Shown in pieces: positions 18,016 through 24,935 of a stretch of 42,024 bases of DNA (positions within the stretch are counted from its first letter, which is position 1; each line of letters begins with the position of its first letter). The DNA is from Gammaproteobacteria bacterium HGW-Gammaproteobacteria-4 (lineage in GTDB: Bacteria > Pseudomonadota > Gammaproteobacteria > Xanthomonadales > Xanthomonadaceae): positions 1 through 42,024 of the forward strand of contig PGZC01000034.1 of assembly GCA_002839995.1 (NCBI GenBank). The letters are read 5' to 3'. The notes beneath the pieces were generated by a model that was not told the origin of the DNA, did no database searches, and was given only the letters and a program-made list of their open reading frames with translations. The translations under genes and the position numbers were made by a program.

Positions 18016-18882
18016 TTACACCGCCATCCCGGCGCGGCCATGCCAATAGCCGTTGTCGTCGCCGCGGCGCGGCAACGGCGTTTCGCTGGCGAGCGCGGCG
18101 CGGAAATACTGCACCACCTCGGCCATGCCTTCGGCCTGCGGGTACAGGCGCAACAGGCCGGCACCGAGCGCGCGCAGCTCCGCGATTTCCGGCGCCAGAT
18201 CGCAGATCTCACGGCCCTGCACCTGGATACCGTTGATGACCAGAAACGGCGCCCCGTCGCGGGTGGCCAGCGGCAACCCATCGGGATGTTGCAAACAGCG
18301 GAACGCGCACTGATCCTTGCCGACATCCATCGCGCGGGCGGTGAAGCAGCGCGCCGAATACGCCAGCGGCAGGCGGCCCCACGCAATCAGCTCGATCTCC
18401 GGCAACGCGATCGATTCGGCTTCGGCAGCCGCGCATAATTCGGCCAGCAGATCGCGGCTCAATTCGACGCCCGGCACCCAGCGCTGCATGCCGTCGGCAA
18501 CGAGCATCGCCAGCGCGCGATGGTTGTACACGTTCAAGGTCGGGCCGCCGACGAAAGGCAAGCCGCGCTCACGGCACAACTGCACCGCCGACAGGTCGTT
18601 GGCCTCGATCCGGAACCGGCCATTCTCGACCAGGCGTTGCAGCGCGCCCAGTTCGGACTCGGCCTCCAGCAGGGCCAGGCTCGACAACACCACCTCGCGG
18701 CCGCTGTCGGCGATTTCGCCAGCCAGCGCCAGCCAGTCGCGGCTGCGCAACTCGCGCCGTTTCGAGCACACGTTTTCGCCGAGATAGAACACGTCCAGTG
18801 GCCAGCGCATGGCTTCGCGGTAGTACGCGAACACCTGTTCGCGCGGCCAGAAATATTGCGGTGGTCCCAGGCTCAATCGCAT
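18016..18882 (-). CDS. ubiV: UbiV, oxygen-independent ubiquinone hydroxylation protein
   Basis: A 288-residue member of the U32 peptidase-like family (YhbV). UbiU and UbiV form a 4Fe-4S heterodimer that hydroxylates the ubiquinone ring without O2, using prephenate as oxygen donor in the known E. coli system. Seen: LGPPQYFWPREQVFAYYREA, YLGENVCSKRRELR with the first Cys, GGPTLNVYNHRAL, WGRLPLAYSARCFTAR with the second, and DQCAFRCLQHPDGLPL with two more, giving the four cluster ligands. The ATG at 18882 follows AAGGA by 8 nt. It lies 177 bp downstream of ubiU, separated by a repeat block, on the same strand and convergent with ubiT. Confidence 0.93.
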   Translation of the reverse strand: MRLSLGPPQYFWPREQVFAYYREAMRWPLDVFYLGENVCSKRRELRSRDWLALAGEIADSGREVVLSSLALLEAESELGALQRLVENGRFRIEANDLSAVQLCRERGLPFVGGPTLNVYNHRALAMLVADGMQRWVPGVELSRDLLAELCAAAEAESIALPEIELIAWGRLPLAYSARCFTARAMDVGKDQCAFRCLQHPDGLPLATRDGAPFLVINGIQVQGREICDLAPEIAELRALGAGLLRLYPQAEGMAEVVQYFRAALASETPLPRRGDDNGYWHGRAGMAV

Positions 18883-18925
18883 GGATTCAATCCTTCGCAT
18901 GTTGAAACATGATGTAGGTAACTAT

Positions 18926-19050
18926 TGCGGTCGGTCGCTTCGCGACACTGGCTTCGCCAGTCCCGCCTTCGCTTCGCTCGGTCGCCCACAGGGTGGGCTC
19001 CTGCAAAGAGCGGTCACGCTTGCCTGTAGGAGCCCACCCTGTGGGCGACC
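18926..19050. repeat. Composite repeat: 51-bp-type unit plus inverted repeat copy 2
   Basis: 18926-18980 is one unit of the family tandemly repeated at 13029-13171 (CGGTCGGTCGCTTCGCGACA...). It is followed by a hairpin with arms at 18980-19005 and 19025-19050 (GGTCGCCCACAGGGTGGGCT...), one mismatch in the stem. The same order of unit then hairpin occurs at 13029-13243. It lies between ubiU and ubiV. Confidence 0.8.
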
Positions 19051-19059
19051 ATCCGGCGC

Positions 19060-20058
19060 TCAATGCCACGCCCGGTGATACGGGCCGAGGGTGGTCTGGT
19101 GGCCTTCGGCGTGCGCCGACAGCGCGCTTTTCCACTTCGGTTCCACCGCCCAATGTTCGGGATCGGCGGCGCAGCGATCGATCGCGCTGCGCCAGGCGTG
19201 GGTTACCGTCGAGACATACGCCACGCCGCGCTGGCGGCCTTCGATCTTGAGCGCGCTGACCCCGATCTGCATCAGCCGCGGCAACAGTTCCATGGTGTTC
19301 AGGCTGGTCGGTTCTTCCAGCGCGTGAAACACCTCGCCATCGACCGCAAAGCGGCCCTTGCACACGGTTGGATAGCCGGCCGGCTCGCCGGCGGCGAAGC
19401 GATCGATCAGTACCCCGTTCAGATGCACCGCGCGCTTGCCGTCCGGGAGCTCCTCCCAGCGCACGAACTTCGCCGGCGAGCACACGCCGTGGCGATTGGG
19501 CGACGCGCCGGTAACGTAACTCGACAACTGGCAGCGGCCCTCGACCATGATGCACAGGCTGCCGAACGCGAACACTTCCAGCGGCACCGGGCTGCTGGCG
19601 CACAGGCGTTCGACCTGCTCGATCGACAGCACCCGCGGCAACACCGCACGCGCGATGCCGAACCGCTCATGGCAATAACGCAGCGCGGCGGCGGTGGTCG
19701 CAGAGCCCTGCACCGACAGATGCCGCGGCATCTGCGGATGCGTGCGCATGGCGTAGTCGAGCAGCGCCATCTCGGCGGCGATGATGGCGTCGGCACCGAG
19801 ATCGGCGGCGCGATCCACGGCGGCTTCGAACATCGGCAGCCGCGCCGAATCGGGGTAGGTGTTGAGCGCGACGTACAGCTTGCGCCCGCGCTGGTGCGCG
19901 TAATCCGCGCCCTGGCGCAACTCGGCTTCGTCGAAGTTCAGGCCGGGGAAGGCGCGCGCATTGGTCTGGTCGCGGAACCCGACATAGACCGCATCGGCGC
20001 CGGCATCGATGGCCGCCTTGAGGGCCGGCAGGTTGCCGGCGGGACAAACCAGTTGCAT
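19060..20058 (-). CDS. ubiU: UbiU, oxygen-independent ubiquinone hydroxylation protein
   Basis: A 332-residue U32-family protein (YhbU), matching the usual length of about 331. Seen: MQLVCPAGNLPALKAAIDAG, DAVYVGFRDQTNARAFPGLN, RKLYVALNTYPDSARLPMFE, HLSVQGSATTAAALRYCHER, FAFGSLCIMVEGRCQLSSYV, TGASPNRHGVCSPAKFVRWE and the later YPTVCKGRFAV; the C-x6-C, GVC and VCKG cysteines are the 4Fe-4S ligands of UbiU. LKIEGRQRGVAYV is also typical. The ATG at 20058 follows GAGG. A perfect FNR box is centred 71 bp upstream with a GACAAT -10 candidate 32 bp nearer the gene. It works with UbiV and UbiT. Confidence 0.94.
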   Translation of the reverse strand: MQLVCPAGNLPALKAAIDAGADAVYVGFRDQTNARAFPGLNFDEAELRQGADYAHQRGRKLYVALNTYPDSARLPMFEAAVDRAADLGADAIIAAEMALLDYAMRTHPQMPRHLSVQGSATTAAALRYCHERFGIARAVLPRVLSIEQVERLCASSPVPLEVFAFGSLCIMVEGRCQLSSYVTGASPNRHGVCSPAKFVRWEELPDGKRAVHLNGVLIDRFAAGEPAGYPTVCKGRFAVDGEVFHALEEPTSLNTMELLPRLMQIGVSALKIEGRQRGVAYVSTVTHAWRSAIDRCAADPEHWAVEPKWKSALSAHAEGHQTTLGPYHRAWH

Positions 20059-20122
20059 GGCGGCGCACCTCATGGCGCAAGAAACCGGACAACGATTGTC
20101 ACTGCCGGCAACGCACGACCAG

Positions 20123-20136
20123 TTGACCCGGATCAA
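20123..20136. promoter_or_regulatory. FNR box serving ubiU and a cytochrome c gene
   Basis: TTGACCCGGATCAA matches both half-sites fully. For ubiU (minus) a GACAAT -10 candidate at 20095-20100 is centred 32 bp away (class II geometry). For the cytochrome gene (plus) a consensus TATAAT at 20178-20183 is centred 51 bp away, placing the box near -61, a class I position. Confidence 0.82.
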
Positions 20137-20177
20137 GTTTCGACGCGATCGCCACACTGCATGCATCAAGCACACCG

Positions 20178-20183
20178 TATAAT
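20178..20183 (+). promoter_or_regulatory. -10 element of the cytochrome c lipoprotein gene
   Basis: Consensus TATAAT 85 bp before the ATG at 20268, 51 bp from the centre of the FNR box. Confidence 0.6.
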
Positions 20184-20267
20184 TGCGCGGATTGTTGCCA
20201 TTGCCAACAACGCCCCGCTTTCCTGACATCACCACCGCACACGCAAGATCACTTCACGAGGCCGTCC

Positions 20268-20699
20268 ATGTCATCCAAACAACTTTTGATACCCGCCCTG
20301 AGCCTGCTGTTGCTGGCCGCGTGCGGCAAACCCGAATCGGCGCCGGCGCCCACGCCGAGCCCGGCCCCGCCGACGCCCGCGGCGGAACCCGTTGCCGCAA
20401 CACCCACGGCGGACGCCACGGCTGCGGCACCGGCCGCGGACAATGCCGCCGCTGGCGAAGCCATCTACAAGAAAACCTGCTTCCTGTGCCATGGCACCGG
20501 CGCCGGTGGCGCGCCGCTGTTGACCGACAGCGCCGAGTGGGCGCCGCGCGTGGCACAGGGTAACGATGTGCTTTATCAACATGCCATTGCCGGCTTCACC
20601 GGCAGCAAGGGCATGATGCCGCCGAAGGGCGCCAACATGGCGTTGTCCGACGATGAGGTCAAAGCCACCGTCGATTACATGCTGTCGCAGATCAAGTAA
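20268..20699 (+). CDS. Cytochrome c lipoprotein (c5-like)
   Basis: A 143-residue precursor. The lipobox LLLLAAC places lipidated Cys at 19; a Pro/Ala-rich linker of about 40 residues follows, and a single cytochrome domain has CFLCH at 71-75. GMMPPKGAN near 119-124 supplies the Met ligand, and LSDDEVKATVDYML is the usual C-terminal helix. These features match cytochrome c5-type carriers, here tethered to a membrane and reaching into the periplasm. Its FNR box, and its place between the ubiquinone genes and the nos operon, suggest it carries electrons to NirS or NosZ; the partner is not shown by the sequence. RBS: ACGAGG about 8 nt before the ATG. Confidence 0.88.
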   Translation: MSSKQLLIPALSLLLLAACGKPESAPAPTPSPAPPTPAAEPVAATPTADATAAAPAADNAAAGEAIYKKTCFLCHGTGAGGAPLLTDSAEWAPRVAQGNDVLYQHAIAGFTGSKGMMPPKGANMALSDDEVKATVDYMLSQIK

Positions 20700-20720
20700 C
20701 CGGGCGGAATCGCAGGCCGG

Positions 20721-20740
20721 CGGTGAGCATCTGCTCACCG
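20721..20740. terminator. 9-bp hairpin between convergent genes
   Basis: CGGTGAGCA-TC-TGCTCACCG lies between the cytochrome gene (ends 20699) and the last nos-operon gene (ends 20780). No T-run; possibly a weak bidirectional terminator. Confidence 0.4.
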
Positions 20741-20779
20741 TGCGGTCGCGTACAAGCCACGGCCGTTAGCTGACAACGG

Positions 20780-21136
20780 TCAGGCCGTGCCCAGCATCGG
20801 ATCGCGGAACAAGGCGTCGATCAGTGCCCCGGCATTGTCCTCGGGCGCGCGCCCGGGCTGGGTGACTGGATCGGCGCGAACGGCGCCGTGCATGTCGTGC
20901 AGATGCTGCGGAAACGTGGCGAGTTCGGGATGCAGTGGCGCGGTGTCGATCCGCAATTGCGCATCGCCCCATTGCCAGGCCAGCACGTATTCGTCGGCTC
21001 CGGCAAAGCGCAATTCCATGCGCAGCCCGTTCACGAAATGCAACAGCAAGGCATCCTGAGCCAGTTGCGCGGGAGCCGCGAGCTGTACCGCAAACTGCTT
21101 GTCGATATGGCCTTTGAGTGCGATGTGCGCGGTCAT
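20780..21136 (-). CDS. Unrecognised small protein at the end of the nos operon
   Basis: A 118-residue soluble protein I do not recognise. It has no signal peptide, membrane span or cysteine. The N-terminal two thirds look beta-rich (GLRMELRFAGADEYVLAWQW), then an acidic and His-containing stretch (HPELATFPQHLHDMHGAVRA) and a helix (EDNAGALIDALFRDPML). Its ATG overlaps the stop of the preceding 90-residue gene (ATGA, 21136-21133). That gene has a strong ribosome site overlapping nosL's stop, so both should be translated from the nos transcript. A cytoplasmic role related to N2O reductase or its regulation is only an inference from position. Confidence 0.7.
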   Translation of the reverse strand: MTAHIALKGHIDKQFAVQLAAPAQLAQDALLLHFVNGLRMELRFAGADEYVLAWQWGDAQLRIDTAPLHPELATFPQHLHDMHGAVRADPVTQPGRAPEDNAGALIDALFRDPMLGTA

Positions 21137-21405
21137 TGTTGCTGTGCCACTGCGGTCAGTTGTTGCAGTTCGGCACGCGCCGCGGCTTGCGCTTGGCGCA
21201 GGATACAGGCGCCAAGGTAGTGATCGTAGGCCGGGTGTTCGGCGACCTCGCGCTGGCGAATGCGCGCCAGCAAAGCGGTTTCGTCGGCAACCGCGTACTG
21301 GGCGAGCAGGTGCTGGCGGTTCTCGCGGAGCTCATACAGCAGGCGGCTCAGGCGTTCGATGTCGGCTGCCGCACCGGGCGCAACGCGGTGGAAAAAATCG
21401 CTCAC
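21133..21405 (-). CDS. Unrecognised small helical protein after nosL
   Basis: A 90-residue, highly helical, charged protein (MSDFFHRVAPGAAADIERLS, then RLLYELRENRQHLLAQYAVA). No signal peptide, no cysteine except in LGACILRQ, no known motif. The start is GTG at 21405, set by GAGGAGG (21410-21416) overlapping the nosL stop. The downstream 118-residue gene overlaps it by ATGA. It is therefore the seventh gene of a nosZ-R-D-F-Y-L transcript. It does not resemble NosX, NosC or TatE, which occupy this place in other clusters. Function unknown. Confidence 0.7.
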   Translation of the reverse strand: MSDFFHRVAPGAAADIERLSRLLYELRENRQHLLAQYAVADETALLARIRQREVAEHPAYDHYLGACILRQAQAAARAELQQLTAVAQQQ

Positions 21406-21415
21406 ATCCGCCTCC

Positions 21416-21937
21416 TCACATGCCCCGATCCTTGATCACGCCGCCATCGAGCGCGACCATGTCCAAGGTGATTTCGTTGAATTGCATAACGCGGCCGCCG
21501 TGCTCGCGGGCGAACGCGTCCGCCGCCGTAGCGCTGGCGAACGACGCGATGGTCGGGCCCATCGAGCCACGGCGTTGCGAGCCCAGCACATAGATGGCGG
21601 TGCGCGCGTCGATCCAGTGGCCGACCGGATGCTCCCAGTCGGCGCTGCCCATGTCGTTGACGTAGACCGCACGCACGGTGCGTTGCTGCTCGGGTTGCAG
21701 CAGCAGCGAAAACATCTCGACCGTATCGCAGAAGAATTCCGGTTCGCCCTGCGCGTAGTGGATCTGCGCCTTGGGGCCGGGATAGTCGGCGAGCGTCATG
21801 CCGTCCAGGCTGCAATAGGTATCGGCGGCGATTTCCAGCGGCACCACGGCGCTGGACTCGGTGGACCGGTTGCATCCGGTCAGCACCATCGCCAGCAGCA
21901 GCACCGCCAACAGCAAGTGAACCCGATTCGACATCAT
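21416..21937 (-). CDS. nosL: NosL copper-chaperone lipoprotein
   Basis: A 173-residue precursor. The signal LLLAVLLLAMVLTGC ends in a lipobox with Cys about 22. Copper-binding candidates follow: YCSLDGMTLADYPG and EFFCDTVEMF, the paired Cys/Met segments of NosL. Later VNDMGSADWEHPVGHWIDAR and SMGPTIASFASATAADAFAR then GGRVMQFNEIT are the family's conserved core. NosL delivers Cu(I) to the NosDFY transporter for assembly of the NosZ copper centres. Its ATGATG overlaps the nosY stop. Confidence 0.93.
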   Translation of the reverse strand: MMSNRVHLLLAVLLLAMVLTGCNRSTESSAVVPLEIAADTYCSLDGMTLADYPGPKAQIHYAQGEPEFFCDTVEMFSLLLQPEQQRTVRAVYVNDMGSADWEHPVGHWIDARTAIYVLGSQRRGSMGPTIASFASATAADAFAREHGGRVMQFNEITLDMVALDGGVIKDRGM

Positions 21938-22758
21938 TTGCGAAATCTCCAGGTCGCCAGCGCCAACGGCGCCACGATCCACGCCAGCATCACGGTGCCC
22001 AGCAGCAGCGGGTGGGCAAGTTGTTTCGGAAACACGGTGGTCAACCCGTACAGGGTACGCACGTCGTCGAGTCCGAAGATGTTGAGGATGCGGAACACAT
22101 CGGCCGGATTGAGCAGCAGCAGGTAGGGGAACAGCGCGCCGCCGACGCCGCCACCACTGACCACCAGTCCGCCAAGCAGCAGCAGATCGTAGACCAACAC
22201 GAAGAAGAACCACAATGCGATCGCCACGCCACTGGCGCGACCGCGGTCGTTGGCAAACACCGACACGCTCACCGCCATGCTGAGAAATGCCATCCCCAGC
22301 AACACCGCACTGACAATGAAACCCAGGTAATGGTAGAACGCCGCCGCCGGCAGCGAGAACGCCAGCAACACGCCGGCCATGCCGAAGCCGACCACAGTGG
22401 CGCAGGCCAACGCCGCCGACAGGCCCAGGAACTTGCCCAGCAGCAATTCCAGCCGGGTCAGCGGCATCGACAGCAACAAATCGAGCGAGCCGCGTTCGCG
22501 CTCGCCGACGATTGCATCGAAGCCAAGGATCAGCGCAATCAGCGGCACCAGATAAATCACCAGGCTGACCAGGCTGGCGATGGTGACGCCGATCCCGCGC
22601 ACGCCAACGGTGCCCTGCTGGGCGGCGCCGAAGTAGGCGATTGCGAGTGCGAACGCGGCAAACACCAGCGTCACTGCCAGCACCCAGCGGTTGCGGATAC
22701 GCTCGCGAAACTCCTTGCGCGCGAGGATACCGATCTGGCGAATCTCGATCCGGCTCAT
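21934..22758 (-). CDS. nosY: NosY ABC-type membrane permease
   Basis: A 274-residue membrane protein, with six spans expected: for example VLAVTLVFAAFALAIAYFGA, LVSLVIYLVPLIALILGF and VAIALWFFFVLVYDLLLLGG. IVGERERGSLDLLLSMPLTR is the family's conserved cytoplasmic motif contacting the ATPase, and FGLDDVRTLYG lies near the end. With NosF and periplasmic NosD it forms the transporter needed to mature the CuZ site of N2O reductase. The ATG at 22758 is preferred (MSRIEIRQIGILARKEFRER); an ATG at 22776 overlapping nosF would add six residues. Confidence 0.93.
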   Translation of the reverse strand: MSRIEIRQIGILARKEFRERIRNRWVLAVTLVFAAFALAIAYFGAAQQGTVGVRGIGVTIASLVSLVIYLVPLIALILGFDAIVGERERGSLDLLLSMPLTRLELLLGKFLGLSAALACATVVGFGMAGVLLAFSLPAAAFYHYLGFIVSAVLLGMAFLSMAVSVSVFANDRGRASGVAIALWFFFVLVYDLLLLGGLVVSGGGVGGALFPYLLLLNPADVFRILNIFGLDDVRTLYGLTTVFPKQLAHPLLLGTVMLAWIVAPLALATWRFRK

Positions 22759-22765
22759 GGGCGCG

Positions 22766-23677
22766 TCATCCCGCATAACCAAGGAATACATCTTCAAGCG
22801 AAGGCTCACGAATGGCGAGGTCGGCGACCTGTTCACCCAATGTCGCCAGCGCCGCGAACACCGCCATCCGCGCCGTGCGCGGGCAGTGCAGCGCGACCCG
22901 CTCGCCCTGTATCTCGACCACCGTCTCACCGATGCCAACCAGCGCGGCGCGCACCGCATCCGCTGACGAGTGCACCATGCGCCATTCGAACCACAGCGGC
23001 AGATCCATCTGCTCGCGCAGCGACGCCACCGTGCCGAGCGCCTGGATGCGGCCGCTTTTCATGATCGCCAATCGATCGACCCGCTCCTGGATTTCGGCGA
23101 GGATATGCGAGGTCAGCACCACCGTGGCGCCTTGCTCGCGCTGCTCGCGCAGGATGCTGTAGAACGAGCGGATGCCTTCGGGGTCGAGGCCATTGGTGGG
23201 TTCGTCCAGAAACAGCCAGCGCGGATTGCCGAGCAATGCCTGGGCGAAGCCAAGCCGCTGACGCATGCCCTTGGAATAATCGCGCACCCGCCTCCCGGCG
23301 GCATTGGCAAGCCCTACGCGCTCGAGCACCGGCGCGCATTCGTCGCCGGGCACACCCTTGAGCGCGGCAAAGAACTCCAGTGTCTCGCGGCCGCTGAGGT
23401 TGTCGTAGAACACCACGTTTTCCGGCAAATAACCCAGATGCCGGCGCAACTGGCGAAAACGTTCGCCACGCACCGGCGAACCATCGAAATGGATGTCGCC
23501 CGCCGTTGCCGGCAGCAGGCCGAGCATCAGCTTGAACAATGTGCTTTTGCCGGCGCCATTGTGCCCGATCAGGCCGAATACCTCGCCGCCGTGGATCGTC
23601 AGATCGACGCCGTTGACCGCCTCTATCGCACCGTAACGCTTGACCGCGCCGCGCACTTCAATGGTGTTGTGTGTCAA
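22766..23677 (-). CDS. nosF: NosF ABC-type ATPase
   Basis: A 303-residue ATPase. Walker A GLIGHNGAGKSTLFKLMLGL, Q-loop region YLPENVVFYDNLSGRETLEF, signature DYSKGMRQRLGFAQALL, Walker B WLFLDEPTNGLDPEG and switch His in VVLTSHILAEI are all present. A C-terminal domain (LEDVFLGYAG) is as in NosF. It powers the NosDFY copper-site maturation machine. The start is a rare TTG at 23677 inside the 3' end of nosD (20-nt overlap); no better start exists because MTHNTIEVRGAVKRYGAIEA is the normal N-terminus. Confidence 0.93.
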   Translation of the reverse strand: MTHNTIEVRGAVKRYGAIEAVNGVDLTIHGGEVFGLIGHNGAGKSTLFKLMLGLLPATAGDIHFDGSPVRGERFRQLRRHLGYLPENVVFYDNLSGRETLEFFAALKGVPGDECAPVLERVGLANAAGRRVRDYSKGMRQRLGFAQALLGNPRWLFLDEPTNGLDPEGIRSFYSILREQREQGATVVLTSHILAEIQERVDRLAIMKSGRIQALGTVASLREQMDLPLWFEWRMVHSSADAVRAALVGIGETVVEIQGERVALHCPRTARMAVFAALATLGEQVADLAIREPSLEDVFLGYAG

Positions 23678-24935
23678 GCCATTCGCTCCAGTCGGCGTGT
23701 GCGGGTTGCATCTGCGGGTGCGGATCGACGATGCTCGGCGCGCGCAACAACGGAAATTGCTGCGCCACCAGACGCAGGGTTTGCAGCGCCGGGCTGTTGA
23801 GCAACAGCTTCACCGCCGGCAACCGCCACACCAGGCGATCGACCACGTCGTTGGCCTCGTAGGGCGCGTCGCCGCGACCATCGCCATCGCGGTCCCAACC
23901 GACGTAATTGCTCCAGTAGTTGCCCTGTCCGGCACCCCACACCTCGTCGCGGCTGGCCACGTAGCGCACCTGCTCGCGGTTGCCGATGAAATCATTGTGT
24001 ACCACCTCGTTATCGACCGATCCTGCCCACAGATGCACACCGACGTCGTTGTTGACCAGCAGATTGCGGCGCAACGTGTTGAATTGCGCATTGTAAATGA
24101 ACAGCCCGCGCTGATTACCCGCCATCACGTTGTTCTCGACGATCGAGTCCTGCAAGGTACGCAACATGATGCCGTGGTCGGAATTGTTCCAGGCGCGGTT
24201 GTTGCGCACCATCAGGTTGCGCGATTCCATCAGCGCCAGGCCGCCGCGGTTATGGTACGAATCGTTGCTTTCCCAGACGTTGTCGTGCGAGCTCATGTAG
24301 TGCGCGCCGTAACGGGCGTCGTGGATGCGGTTGTAGCGGAAGATCGCGCGGTCGGAAAACGCCACGTAGATGCCGTCGCGCACATAGGATATGTGATTGC
24401 CGATCACCTGCGCGCCGCTGCTGTTGAACAGCTGGATGCCGTTGCCGCGCTGCGCCGATGACAGGTCGCGCTTGCCGGTGATGAGGTTGTCGAGGATCCG
24501 TACGTCCTTGACGCTCTCGATCCAGATCCCGAACAGGCTGTAGGCGATGTCGCAACCGCGGACACTGGCACGGTCGGCGCCGGGCTGGATGTAGATGCCG
24601 GCATTCTGCGCGGTGAGGTCGGCGCCGCTGTCGGTGATGATGAGATTTTCCAGGGTCACATCGGCAGCGATGATGCGAATGGTGTCGCCGTGCAGCTCGC
24701 CGCTGATGGTCGGGCGGTCCACCCCGCGCAGGGTGAGGGCTTTGTCGATCACCAGGTTTTCGCGGTAACGGCCACGTGCGACCAGCACCGTGTCGCCGGG
24801 GTTGGCTTGTGCGATCACCGCCGCAATGGAATCGCCGGCGCGCACCTGCCATTCGACCGCCATCGCCGTAGCCGGCAACGCCATCATCGCCAACAGGGCG
24901 GCGACGCGGCGGCACACATCGTTCAGTACAGCCAT
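23658..24935 (-). CDS. nosD: NosD periplasmic copper-site assembly protein
   Basis: A 425-residue protein with signal peptide (VAALLAMMALPATAMA) and a right-handed beta-helix of CASH/NosD repeats: GNHISYVRDGIYVAFSDRAI, RYGAHYMSSHDNVWESNDSY, MESRNLMVRNNRAWNNSDHG, NNVMAGNQRGLFIYNAQFNT, NVGVHLW-like strands and AGQGNYWSNYVGWDRDGDGR. NosD receives copper from NosL and passes it to NosZ. It starts within the last codons of nosR (13-nt overlap) and its end overlaps nosF, showing tight translational coupling. Confidence 0.94.
   Translation of the reverse strand: MAVLNDVCRRVAALLAMMALPATAMAVEWQVRAGDSIAAVIAQANPGDTVLVARGRYRENLVIDKALTLRGVDRPTISGELHGDTIRIIAADVTLENLIITDSGADLTAQNAGIYIQPGADRASVRGCDIAYSLFGIWIESVKDVRILDNLITGKRDLSSAQRGNGIQLFNSSGAQVIGNHISYVRDGIYVAFSDRAIFRYNRIHDARYGAHYMSSHDNVWESNDSYHNRGGLALMESRNLMVRNNRAWNNSDHGIMLRTLQDSIVENNVMAGNQRGLFIYNAQFNTLRRNLLVNNDVGVHLWAGSVDNEVVHNDFIGNREQVRYVASRDEVWGAGQGNYWSNYVGWDRDGDGRGDAPYEANDVVDRLVWRLPAVKLLLNSPALQTLRLVAQQFPLLRAPSIVDPHPQMQPAHADWSEWLDTQHH

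Noticed and set aside
17084-18049. ATG at 17084 as the start of a 321-residue protein
   Set aside because: It lies in a different frame from the conserved chorismate mutase and UbiT sequences.
20192-20210. TTGTTG...CAACAA as a second regulator site for the cytochrome gene
   Set aside because: It lies at or after the predicted transcription start and pairs over only six bases; no stronger support.
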